From positions 1 to 64,000 of the forward strand of contig JAEEOK010000011.1 of the NCBI GenBank assembly GCA_016284235.1: 64,000 nt of DNA. The letters are read 5' to 3'. Positions 27,497 through 35,677 of this stretch are shown here, piece after piece. The notes beneath the pieces were generated by a model. That model worked only from the letters and a program-made list of their open reading frames with translations. It was not told the origin of the DNA and made no database searches. Within the stretch, counting starts at the first letter, position 1, and every line of letters starts with the position of its first letter. Origin of the DNA: Succinivibrionaceae bacterium. GTDB taxonomy: Bacteria > Pseudomonadota > Gammaproteobacteria > Enterobacterales > Succinivibrionaceae. The position numbers and the translations under genes were made by a program.

Positions 27497-28411
27497 ATGA
27501 CACTGGTTCAGCTACGTTATGTGCTTGCTGTTGCAAGATTTCAGTCGATTAACGAGGCGGCCTCGGTTTTGTGCATCACCCAGCCGGCTCTTTCCAATGC
27601 GGTGAGGGATCTGGAAAAAGAACTGAATATCACCATATTCAGACGTACAAGCCGCGGAATAGAAATAACACCGTCAGGCACCGAGTTTCTGGGATATGCC
27701 CAGAAGGTTGTGACACAGGCGGATCTTATAAAAGATCATTACAGCGGCACCCGCAGATCAACTGTCCGCTTTGTCATCAGTTCACAGCATTATTCCTTTG
27801 CCGTGAGTTCATTTATACGGCTGGTTAAAACCTACGGCATGGACAAGTACGATTTCTGTCTCAGGGAAACCAGAACCATGGATACTATAGCCGATGTTCA
27901 CAGTCTTGCTGCTGATATCGGAATAATCTATCTCAGCGACTATAACCGCCGGTATCTTACGCGCGTTCTCAAGGAGGAGGATGTGGTGTTTACTCCTCTT
28001 GCCTCCTTTTCCCCGCATGTCTTTCTAAGCAGAGACAATCCTCTTGCCTCGAAGGATGTTGTTACGGTATCGGATCTTTCTGAGTTTCCGTTTATCTGTT
28101 TTGAGCAGGGCAATTTTGGAAATGATTTTCTTTCCGAGGAGCCGGTTGCAGGAAGAGAGGGAAACAAGGTAATCAGGGTAAGCGATCGGGCGACACTTTT
28201 TAATCTTCTGCTTGGACTCAACGGCTATACTGTAGCCTCGGGTGTGATTGAAAGTGAGCTTAATCCTGAAATAGCATCGGTTCCTCTTGATTCAGGGGAA
28301 CCGATGGAAATCGGCGTGATACGGCATATTTCCGTAGAGCCTTCCGATATGTACAGTAGGTACGTTGATTTTCTCAGGGAGGCGCTTCTTTTTCAGAAGC
28401 AGCCTCTGTGA
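27497..28411 (+). CDS. LysR-family transcriptional regulator
   Basis: 304 residues. The N-terminal winged helix-turn-helix (MTLVQLRYVLAVARFQSINEA, then ASVLCITQPALSNAVRDLEK and LFRR-like TIFRRTSRGIEITPSG) is classical LysR. A substrate-binding domain follows from about residue 90. The ATG at 27497 was chosen because it gives the conserved LQLRYF-type start and has AGG 8 nt upstream. Upstream codons in frame only extend it. The gene converges with metE (13-nt gap) rather than diverging from its target, so the usual LysR layout gives no target. It could be read divergently with the toxin-like gene at 26883-27335 across a 161-bp spacer. It is not a clear MetR. Confidence 0.88.
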   Translation: MTLVQLRYVLAVARFQSINEAASVLCITQPALSNAVRDLEKELNITIFRRTSRGIEITPSGTEFLGYAQKVVTQADLIKDHYSGTRRSTVRFVISSQHYSFAVSSFIRLVKTYGMDKYDFCLRETRTMDTIADVHSLAADIGIIYLSDYNRRYLTRVLKEEDVVFTPLASFSPHVFLSRDNPLASKDVVTVSDLSEFPFICFEQGNFGNDFLSEEPVAGREGNKVIRVSDRATLFNLLLGLNGYTVASGVIESELNPEIASVPLDSGEPMEIGVIRHISVEPSDMYSRYVDFLREALLFQKQPL

Positions 28412-28424
28412 AGTTTCATACGGC

Positions 28425-30701
28425 TCATGCACACACAGTGTTTTTTCTCATAATCAGAGCCGCCTGGGTCATGTTTTTAAGGCTTGCCTTTGTTTCGCTC
28501 CAGTCTCTGGTTTTGAGTCCGCAGTCAGGATTGATCCATACCTTTGTAAAATCAGCCTTTGCTGTAATCTTCTCCAGCGCATCCACGATTTCACCTGTAG
28601 CAGGTACTCTAGGTGAATGGATATCATATACTCCAGGTCCGATCTGAGTTTCAAAGTGCTTTGACTGCAGGGCATCCAGGATCCTGAAATCTGATCTTGA
28701 TGCTTCGAAGGTGATTACATCAGCATCCATGGCATCAATCCACGGGATTATATTCTCGAATTCAGAGTAGCACATATGTGTGTGGATCTGTGTTTCAGGT
28801 TTAAGGCCGCTTTGAAGAAGTCTGAATGAAGGTATTGCAAAATCCAGATAGTCCTTCACCTGATCACACTCTCTGAGAGGAAGTTTTTCCTTGAGCGCCG
28901 CTTCATCTATCTGAATAATCCTGATCCCTGCATTTTCAAGATCACGCACCTCATCCTTAAGGGCAAGACTTAACTGGAGGATCATTGTTTTATTCGAAAT
29001 GTCATTTCGCGGGAATGACCAGTTGAGGATTGTAACAGGTCCGGTAAGCATACCCTTGACCGGTTTTGATGTGCAGCTCTGGGCAAATCTGCTCATCTCC
29101 ACGGTGATCGGACGTCTGCGGCTGATATCAGACCATATGACTGGCGGTTTGACGCATCTGCTGCCGTATGACTGCACCCATCCGTTTTCTGTGAACAGAA
29201 ATCCGTCCAGATTTTCTCCGAAATACTCTACCATGTCGTTTCGTTCAAATTCACCGTGCACCAGCACATCAAGTCCGAGCTCCTCCTGTATTGAAATACA
29301 GTCGGCAGTGAATTTTTTTATTGATTCGCTGTACTGCTCTGATGATATTTCTCCGGTTCTGAGCTGCTTTCTGAGATTTCTGACTTCTCCGGTCTGAGGA
29401 AACGAACCGATGGTGGTCGTAGGGAAGAGCGGAAGCTTAAGAGCGTTCTGCTGAATTCTTTTTCTTTCAGCTCTGACAGGAAGTCTTACAAAATCCTTCT
29501 CTGTAAGATTTTCCACCAGTCTTTGAACTTCCGTGTTTGGAGCGGTCCGCGGTGCTTCAAACAGCTTTCTGTTTGCTTCAAGAATGTTTTCAAAGCCTTC
29601 CTCTGCGCTGACAATCTGTTTGAGTTCAGCAATTTCACCGAGCTTTTCGCAGGCAAACGCAAGATGCTTTTTAATATCATTTCCAAGTCTTGTCTCGCAC
29701 GATGTGGTCAGAGGAACATGAAGCAGAGAGCATGATGTTCCAAGAGCTAGCTTCTGATCATTGTTTGCGAGTTTGAGCAGAATATTCAGCACTTTGTCAT
29801 AGCATGTGCGCCAGATGTTTTTTCCGCAGATAAGACCGGCAGTAAGAAGTTTATCCTTTGGAAAACCGAACTTTTCAATCAGTTCCGCTGTTTCTTTTCC
29901 CTCCGCAAAGTCAAGCGACACGCCGTCAAAGTCAATGTTTATCACTTCAGAGTAGATGTCTCTGATGTCGCCAAAATATGTTTCGAGATTGATTTTCAGC
30001 CCTTTCTTCTCTTTCAGAACAGCTCTGTAAATATCGGTAAATATCTGCTTATCGTCATTTGTCAGATCGCGGACAAGTGAAGGTTCGGCAAAGGATATCC
30101 ATTTTGCAGAGTATCTGCTGATGAAATTAAGAAGATCGATGTATGCATCCGTCAGCTGAGGGATCAGCTGTTTTGGATCTGTGCCGTTTACGCAGCGGAT
30201 ATGTTTAAGAAGAGTAAACGGTCCGATTATGCAGATTTTGCTGTTAATTTTCAGTTCTTCAGCTTCATTCAGCAGAGTTTCAATCTGCCACGGATTCAGT
30301 TTAATCGACTGGCTGCCGTCGTATTCCGGCTCAATGTAGTGATAGTTGGTGTTGAACCATTTTTTCATTGGCAGAGCTTTGAGATCCACCCCGTTTTCCT
30401 GTCTGCCTCTTGCCATGGAGAAATAGATTTCATGCGGTTTGAGGTTTGCGGCGGCATACCTTTGCGGGATCACGTTGAACAGTACAGCAGCGTCAAGAAG
30501 ATTGTCGTAAAGGGAAAAATCTCCCACAGGTATAAGATCAATCCTGTTTTCAATCATCAGATTGTAGTTCTTTTTTCTGATGTCAGATGCAGTATCCGAC
30601 AGTTCATCAAATGTAATTTCATGACGGAAATATTTTTCCAGAGCGAATTTCAGTTCTCTCTTTTCGCCGATGCGGGGGAATCCGCAGATGGTAGTGAGCA
30701 T
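28425..30701 (-). CDS. metE: Cobalamin-independent methionine synthase MetE
   Basis: 758 residues (E. coli MetE has 753). Transfers a methyl group from 5-methyltetrahydropteroyl-triglutamate to homocysteine in the last step of methionine synthesis. The start MLTTICGFPRIGEKRELKFA at 30701 fits the family and has AAAGGAAAAA upstream; longer readings are not conserved. The N-terminal barrel has the folate-side motifs. The C-terminal barrel has FPTTTIGSFPQT and the zinc site: His and Cys in IQIHTHMCYSEF, Glu in ITFEASRSD, Cys in NPDCGLKTR. All four ligands are present, so it should be active. It is a single-gene unit. No B12 riboswitch was seen upstream. Confidence 0.96.
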   Translation of the reverse strand: MLTTICGFPRIGEKRELKFALEKYFRHEITFDELSDTASDIRKKNYNLMIENRIDLIPVGDFSLYDNLLDAAVLFNVIPQRYAAANLKPHEIYFSMARGRQENGVDLKALPMKKWFNTNYHYIEPEYDGSQSIKLNPWQIETLLNEAEELKINSKICIIGPFTLLKHIRCVNGTDPKQLIPQLTDAYIDLLNFISRYSAKWISFAEPSLVRDLTNDDKQIFTDIYRAVLKEKKGLKINLETYFGDIRDIYSEVINIDFDGVSLDFAEGKETAELIEKFGFPKDKLLTAGLICGKNIWRTCYDKVLNILLKLANNDQKLALGTSCSLLHVPLTTSCETRLGNDIKKHLAFACEKLGEIAELKQIVSAEEGFENILEANRKLFEAPRTAPNTEVQRLVENLTEKDFVRLPVRAERKRIQQNALKLPLFPTTTIGSFPQTGEVRNLRKQLRTGEISSEQYSESIKKFTADCISIQEELGLDVLVHGEFERNDMVEYFGENLDGFLFTENGWVQSYGSRCVKPPVIWSDISRRRPITVEMSRFAQSCTSKPVKGMLTGPVTILNWSFPRNDISNKTMILQLSLALKDEVRDLENAGIRIIQIDEAALKEKLPLRECDQVKDYLDFAIPSFRLLQSGLKPETQIHTHMCYSEFENIIPWIDAMDADVITFEASRSDFRILDALQSKHFETQIGPGVYDIHSPRVPATGEIVDALEKITAKADFTKVWINPDCGLKTRDWSETKASLKNMTQAALIMRKNTVCA

Positions 30702-31159
30702 AGTTTTTCCTTTTTTTGTTTCTTTATCAATATCAACGCTGAAAATTATGAACATTTTTTCTGTTATAAACAAATTTTAAATTTTTATGACTGGTTATAA
30801 AAAATATTTATAATCCGGATCTGCAGGTTCCGGCAGAACTATTGAGCTTAGCCTTTTAATAACATTTCAGAGCACGGATCTGTCATGAAGAAATTTTCCC
30901 TTGAGGGAATGCGTAAAGATGCGTAGCCGGCATATCTCTAAATCTTTCTGCGGTGCAGCCGTGAGGAAAAATTCCTTTGAAGGAAAGCAGATGACAGTGA
31001 AGGCTGTGTGTTCAGTTATATCATCAGAGATCGGATCAAATGGCAGCCGCGGGATCACGGTGTGCTGTTCTGTCAGCGGGTGGGACGCTCATGCATCAGT
31101 TTTTCGCCGGCTGACTGATATTTGATGCACTTGTTTTATTTTTTTCTCTTGGAGCATGC
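30702..31159. other. Spacer between metE and the 31160 gene
   Basis: The first 100 bp is AT-rich and should contain the metE promoter on the minus strand. No MetR-type box of the TGAA-N5-TTCA form was found. The rest shows nothing convincing; a 74-codon plus-strand frame at 30901-31125 lacks support. Confidence 0.4.
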
Positions 31160-31687
31160 ATGGACAGATCTGAAACGGAGCTTATTGAGGAACTCAGAGT
31201 CTGCGGGGGACGAAGCAGGCGTGAAACTGTGGACAGGAGCATTCTCAGGCAGTTTGATGCCAGAATAGAGAGTGAACTCCGGAATTTGCTGGAGCAGGCT
31301 CTCAGATGTCTTCATGCCCAGTCCTGCTATGATGTGGATGAGTACTATTCACTTTTGTACCGGGCATTTCCCGATGCAAGAGTAAGACCCAGGGTGTCAA
31401 TGCGCTGCGATATCACAGGGGATCGACTTACGATCAGCTGGGCAAGATACTGGAAGCTGCAGAATCCACGTGCCGGGAAAAAGGTTTATTCCAGAGTTTT
31501 TCCAAAGGGTACCAGGTCTGAAAAACAGTCCATGAGGCCTTTTTCAAGGCAGCCTGCGGAACTTAGAAGGATAATTTCATTTATGGAGAGACGCAATGAA
31601 ATTAAAAGGCACAGAGGGATGCTTATTGCCTCAATGCTTAAGCTTCTCAGACAGTACAGCAGAATTTCGGCCGGGGATCAGTATTAA
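31160..31687 (+). CDS. Possible MobI-like conjugative mobilisation protein
   Basis: A 175-residue, very basic soluble protein. GGAG lies about 7 nt before the ATG. The middle-to-C-terminal part (DRLTISWARYWK, then KKVYSRVFPKG, then a basic helix with FSRQPAELRRIISFMERRNE) recalls the MobI family, which SXT/R391 ICEs and IncC plasmids need for origin-of-transfer processing. In that family the order is a W-containing strand, a YSK.IPKG-type strand, and a C-terminal helix with E..F..IR. The match is by eye and incomplete. Context helps: a traF-traH-traG block lies 5 kb upstream. If not MobI, it is an unrecognised basic, possibly nucleic-acid-binding protein. A decayed mobile element starts just downstream. 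Confidence 0.45.
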   Translation: MDRSETELIEELRVCGGRSRRETVDRSILRQFDARIESELRNLLEQALRCLHAQSCYDVDEYYSLLYRAFPDARVRPRVSMRCDITGDRLTISWARYWKLQNPRAGKKVYSRVFPKGTRSEKQSMRPFSRQPAELRRIISFMERRNEIKRHRGMLIASMLKLLRQYSRISAGDQY

Positions 31688-31719
31688 GCTGCAAAATGAA
31701 AAATTCCTGGCGGGGCGCC

Positions 31720-32010
31720 GGTTCTATCACGGCTCTTTACAAAATCATGCTGGAAATATTCAGGATGATTTATTCCAAATATGCAGAACTCATCGACAGG
31801 GAATAATTATTTGCAGGGGTTCAGAATCAGCATCGATGCCGTCATGTCATCAATCAGATCTGGTGATACTCAGGGATCTGTGTCCGTACGGTTGCCTATA
31901 AATGCATTTTTTTCCGGCGGGAACTGCCTGGAGCCAAAGTTTATCCGTCCGGTTAGTGCAGTTCCGGCCGGAATTTGCAGGAACCATTTTTATCTGATCG
32001 CCCGTAAAAC
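31720..32010 (+). repeat. Dispersed element fragment, plus-oriented copy
   Basis: This shares a series of blocks with 51245-51690 and, inverted, 8648-8760. Landmarks: CGGCTCTTTACAAAATCA, GAACTCATCGACAGGGAATA, ATTATTTGCAGG, GATACTCAGGGATCTGTGTC, GGAGCCAAAGTTTATCCGTC and GTTCCGGCCGGAATTTGCAG. One frame stays open from 31781 to 32131 and encodes DTQGSVSVRLPINAFFSGGN, then CLEPKFIRPVSAVPAGIC. It looks like the C-terminal part of an element-encoded protein. It runs directly into the IS605-like end at 31985. Confidence 0.6.
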
Positions 32011-32215
32011 CACGTCCTTTAGGTCGGGAATACTGGGCTTAAAATCAGGTACAGTCTCCCTTCGGACGGAGATGGATTTCTGCTTTTCAATGACGGCAAA
32101 TCAGGCCGGGGCACAGCCGATGAGATCGTGAAGCGAACCGTTTTGCCGGTCGGCGCCAGCCTGCTGCGGGAACTGGAGGGGAACCCCTGCCTTAAGGCTG
32201 AGGGGATGTTAATTC
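31985..32215 (+). repeat. IS605/IS1341-like right end, best-preserved copy
   Basis: It begins TTTATCTGATCGCCCGTAAA with a CGTCCTTTAGGTCGGG hairpin. It continues through GACGGCAAATCAGGCCGGGG and TGCTGCGGGAACTGG, and ends with AACCCCTGCCTTAAGGCTGA then GGGGATGTT. The paired CCCC..TTAAGG..GGGG end is the form used by TnpB-type IS200/IS605 elements. Related copies are at 17925-18160, 5448-5600 and 44575-44640. It overlaps the 3' end of the minus-strand gene at 32192. Confidence 0.6.
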
Positions 32216-33481
32216 CTTTCCTGTGGTATCGGCGCAGACTTTGAGTTTCAGACAGGTGGATTCCGGCTTCATGTTCCATTTTATCGTTTTTTTGTCCGAT
32301 CCCGTTAATGTGGGAGCAGTGATATAGGTTGCTCCCTTTAGCGCATGATCATAGTTTGTGTATACGGTGATTGTTCCTTTGTCGACCCTTATGGCTGAAA
32401 TGTTTGGATCCTTGTGACTGCTCAGAAATCTGTCGGTGAGGTCCCAGCTGTAGTTTTCTGATCTGTGCTTGTCGTTGCAGACATTCGTAAATCTTGGTCC
32501 CTCGGCATTGATGCAGGCTTCGACCTGCTGCTTTACAGGCTCTATGGATTCAATGATCTGACTGAATGTGTCTCTGATCCTTTCCTTTGAATGCATATCA
32601 TTGATGAGCCAGATCGCAAAAATTACTGCGGCGCACAGAATTGTTACGGCAAGAATGTATTTAAGCATTCTGAAGGTATAGGAAACCGGGTGGAAACGTT
32701 TCTTTTTTTCCGGTGCCGTGCCGGCGGTCACCTGACTGTCGTTTATGGTAAAACCACGGCCGGTGAACTCTGTCTCCCGGTACATGTCGTCATCATTTAT
32801 GCTTGTGCTCAGCCCCAGCTCCCTGAGCACGCGCGAGGTTTTTGACATTTCAAGGGGCCTGCGCTCGGTGATGACGGTTGTCTGGATCAGAAATCCGTCT
32901 CTTTCCTCCCTTGTGATCTGGATTTTGCGATCCAGTGCTCCAAGCAGCAGGTTGTCCACGCTTTCGCTGTCACAGACCGCGGATCCCGGGATTTCTTCTG
33001 AAACCTTCTCCTCCCGTGCTTTTTCTGAAGGGGGGACGCGGAAACTCATATTTGCGGTTTTCACCTCGGGGGCGCGTTTTTCCTCCGGACTGAAGTCGCT
33101 CTGCGGCGAGACTTCGGAGTTTTCCGAACGGAGTCTGGTGAAGTCAATTACAGTCTGATCGGACTCGTCGGAGTGAACTCTGGCGGCGTTTGCGCGCGGC
33201 TGCTCCGGCATAGGCATAGCCATGTCCGGATCTGACGGCATTTTAATACTGCGGCCGGATCCGTCGCCGTGATAATCCTGCGTATCCGGCGGATTGCTGT
33301 CATGCATGCTTTTATCATCTCCGTGAAAAGGATTGAAGAAACATATGAAAAAAAGAAGTATCAGCAGGGATCCGTAAAAAATTGCAAATCTGTTGTTCCC
33401 GTCTGTTGCTGACAGCACCGACAGCGGAACCAGCATCAGGGCACCGAGAACAAAGGCGATATATCTGATAATGAAATGCAT
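32192..33481 (-). CDS. Membrane protein with pilin-like C-terminal domain
   Basis: About 430 residues. Two N-terminal helices (IIRYIAFVLGALMLVPLSVL and RFAIFYGSLLILLFFICFF) are followed by a long charged, Pro/Ser-rich cytoplasmic region (about residues 60-290). A third helix (MLKYILAVTILCAAVIFAIW) leads into about 120 periplasmic residues. These resemble the globular head of type IV major pilins: IESIEPVKQQVEACI, a Cys pair (ACINAEG / NVCNDK), AIRVDKGTITVYTN, LKGATYITAPTL, IKWNMKPESTCLKLKVC. The ATG at 33481 is preferred; the longer frame adds no conserved sequence. Its 3' end overlaps the IS605-like relic by about 24 nt, so the original C-terminus may have been changed by insertion. It is divergent from the MoxR gene. 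Confidence 0.6.
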   Translation of the reverse strand: MHFIIRYIAFVLGALMLVPLSVLSATDGNNRFAIFYGSLLILLFFICFFNPFHGDDKSMHDSNPPDTQDYHGDGSGRSIKMPSDPDMAMPMPEQPRANAARVHSDESDQTVIDFTRLRSENSEVSPQSDFSPEEKRAPEVKTANMSFRVPPSEKAREEKVSEEIPGSAVCDSESVDNLLLGALDRKIQITREERDGFLIQTTVITERRPLEMSKTSRVLRELGLSTSINDDDMYRETEFTGRGFTINDSQVTAGTAPEKKKRFHPVSYTFRMLKYILAVTILCAAVIFAIWLINDMHSKERIRDTFSQIIESIEPVKQQVEACINAEGPRFTNVCNDKHRSENYSWDLTDRFLSSHKDPNISAIRVDKGTITVYTNYDHALKGATYITAPTLTGSDKKTIKWNMKPESTCLKLKVCADTTGKELTSPQP

Positions 33482-33718
33482 CTTGGATTTAATCCTGCAG
33501 AAACTAACCGTGGTTGAAAATAAATCCGGCAGATCAGACGTCTGCACTCCGTCATTTTACCTAAAAAAATGATTGTCTGCATGAACTGAGACGTGATTAC
33601 AGGCTGATTTCATAAATTTGGCAGTTTTAATAAGGTGACAGGTGGCACATACTGAAAATGCAGGCGGTGATAGAATAAAGTATGCTTTGTTTATTTGATC
33701 TTTAAGTTTCAGGGTAAT

Positions 33719-35677
33719 ATGCTCAGTGTTGGTGAAAATTCTGCGGTTGAAGTCAGTTCAAACGGTCAGCAGAGAAGAACATGGGAAGGGATCCGTGAAA
33801 GAATTGCCGGCATTATTCAGATTATCAGTGCCGGGTTATATGATCGTGATGATGTGATCAAGCTTTCTGTTCTTGCTGTTCTTTCAGGACAGAATGTTTT
33901 CCTGTACGGACCGCCAGGTACCGGAAAAAGCATGATTTCACGGCGGATCGCCTCGCTGTTCGCCGATTCCAGTTATTTTGAACATCTGATGCACAGGTTC
34001 TGTACACCGGAGGAGCTTTTCGGTCCGGTTTCCATCAGGGAGCTTAAGAATGACCGCTATCACCGTCTGACAGGAGGCTATCTTGCCGAGGCTGATTTTG
34101 CGTTCCTTGATGAAATCTGGAAATCGTCTCCTGCGGTGCTTAACACTCTCCTTACTCTGATCAATGAGAGACGCTATCATAACGGCTCCGAGATTATCAG
34201 GGTGCCTCTGAAGTCTCTTATTTCAGCTTCCAACGAGGTGCCGCTTCATGAGGCCGGTCTTGATGCGCTTTACGATCGCTTTCTGGTGCGGCTGGTAGTC
34301 AATCCTGTCAGCAGCCAGGAGCTTTTCAAGCAGATGATAACCAGTCGTAAAACCGGCAAATCGGTTCCGATGCCAGAAGAACTGGCAGTGACGGATGAAG
34401 AGTATTCCAGCTGGCTGCAGGCCATTGATGAAATCGATCTTCCGGATGACTGCGCCGAGGCTCTGGTGCGCATGAGGGGCATTATTGCCGACAATGTTGA
34501 TCTGTCCGATCTTGATCGTGATGACGTGGATGATGACTTTGAACTTGGTGGCGCCGGAGACGAGGAGGGCAACTACGGCCATCTTTCCTATGTGTCGGAC
34601 CGCCGCTGGTTTCAGATTATCAAGATCCTGAAGGCATCCGCCTTTTTCAACGGCAGAAGCGCCGTCAAAATCAGAGACTTCTTCGTTCTTAAATACTGTC
34701 TGTGGAATACGTCCTCCGACATGGAGAGCTTCAGTTCTCTGGTGGAGGATACCGTCAAGGAGTTCGCCAGTGACGAACTGTTTCCGCAGGAGCTGCAGGA
34801 ATCAATCAGAAAGGAAATGGATCGGGAGGGTCCCGAGAGCACCGACAAGCTTCTCGCGCGGCTGAGGGTTTGTATAAAGGCTTTCAACGAGATCACAGAT
34901 TCCCTCAGGAAGGACGGCGTTCAGATTGTATCCCGCGGCGGGGAAATGTTTTTCAACCAGGTAAGCGAATCGGTTCCTCATTATTCCAGAAGAGAGCCGT
35001 CCACCTCGGTCAACAAGATTTCCTTTGAATCAGCCATTACTGAAATGTCTCTTGATATCGGTCAGCAGATCAAGTGCAGGGTTGTAAGGGCGTCGCGCCG
35101 CAATCTTCTCTTCTTCGGTCAGCTTGAGTGCATGCCGGATGACGGTTTTAATTTCAACACGCTCAAAAACGGCTCTCAGATCGACATGAGAATTGTAAAG
35201 ATAGATCGTGAAAACCGTCTTCTTCTGGTCAAGGAGATCAAGCCGTCGTCCGACTACTGGATCCCGGTTGTCAATTATGATCTCGGGGTCAACTATCACT
35301 CCATCTACAGTGAGAGTTTTGAACGTCAGCTTGATATTGTGTTCAACATATCAAAGTATGACAACGAGCAGATGCAGATAGTCATAACCTCCGGCAGCCA
35401 GCAGATCAAAAAGCTTATAAAGATTGCATCTGTAAAGCTTATGGTGGATCTGCTCAAACAGCACCGTATGATAATTTCGCTGGAGGAGTTGCTTAACAAG
35501 TGCTTTGCCCGTTATGACAGTGTTTTTGATCAGATCCTCGAGGATATCGACAGGGAACTTTTCATCAGTGTCAGTGACAAGAAGATCCTCAAGGAAATTT
35601 TCTTTGATCAGATCCCGAATGTGAGAAAGGCAAAAAACGACTTCCTGGAGCTGATGAATGTCCGTCAGGGGGAATGA
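33719..35677 (+). CDS. MoxR-family AAA+ ATPase, RavA-like
   Basis: 652 residues, versus about 498 for E. coli RavA. The AAA+ core has Walker A (YGPPGTGKS, residues about 63-71), Walker B (FAFLDEIWKSSPAVLNTLL, Asp about 131), sensor 1 (LISASNEVP) and an arginine finger region (ALYDRFLVRLVV). The GPVSIRELKNDRYHRLTGGY segment and the C-terminal lid are as in RavA. The last ~230 residues have no recognised domain. They include a possible small beta-barrel-like stretch (GQQIKCRVVRASRRNLLFFG). AGGG precedes the ATG at 33719. The gene overlaps the VWA gene by 20 nt. MoxR-VWA pairs act as ATP-driven chaperones that mature metal-containing or membrane complexes. The target here is unknown. Confidence 0.87.
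   Translation: MLSVGENSAVEVSSNGQQRRTWEGIRERIAGIIQIISAGLYDRDDVIKLSVLAVLSGQNVFLYGPPGTGKSMISRRIASLFADSSYFEHLMHRFCTPEELFGPVSIRELKNDRYHRLTGGYLAEADFAFLDEIWKSSPAVLNTLLTLINERRYHNGSEIIRVPLKSLISASNEVPLHEAGLDALYDRFLVRLVVNPVSSQELFKQMITSRKTGKSVPMPEELAVTDEEYSSWLQAIDEIDLPDDCAEALVRMRGIIADNVDLSDLDRDDVDDDFELGGAGDEEGNYGHLSYVSDRRWFQIIKILKASAFFNGRSAVKIRDFFVLKYCLWNTSSDMESFSSLVEDTVKEFASDELFPQELQESIRKEMDREGPESTDKLLARLRVCIKAFNEITDSLRKDGVQIVSRGGEMFFNQVSESVPHYSRREPSTSVNKISFESAITEMSLDIGQQIKCRVVRASRRNLLFFGQLECMPDDGFNFNTLKNGSQIDMRIVKIDRENRLLLVKEIKPSSDYWIPVVNYDLGVNYHSIYSESFERQLDIVFNISKYDNEQMQIVITSGSQQIKKLIKIASVKLMVDLLKQHRMIISLEELLNKCFARYDSVFDQILEDIDRELFISVSDKKILKEIFFDQIPNVRKAKNDFLELMNVRQGE

Noticed and set aside
27497..28411. 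Naming the LysR gene metR because it is next to metE
   Set aside because: It converges with metE instead of diverging, no MetR box was found upstream of metE, and the effector domain is not clearly MetR.
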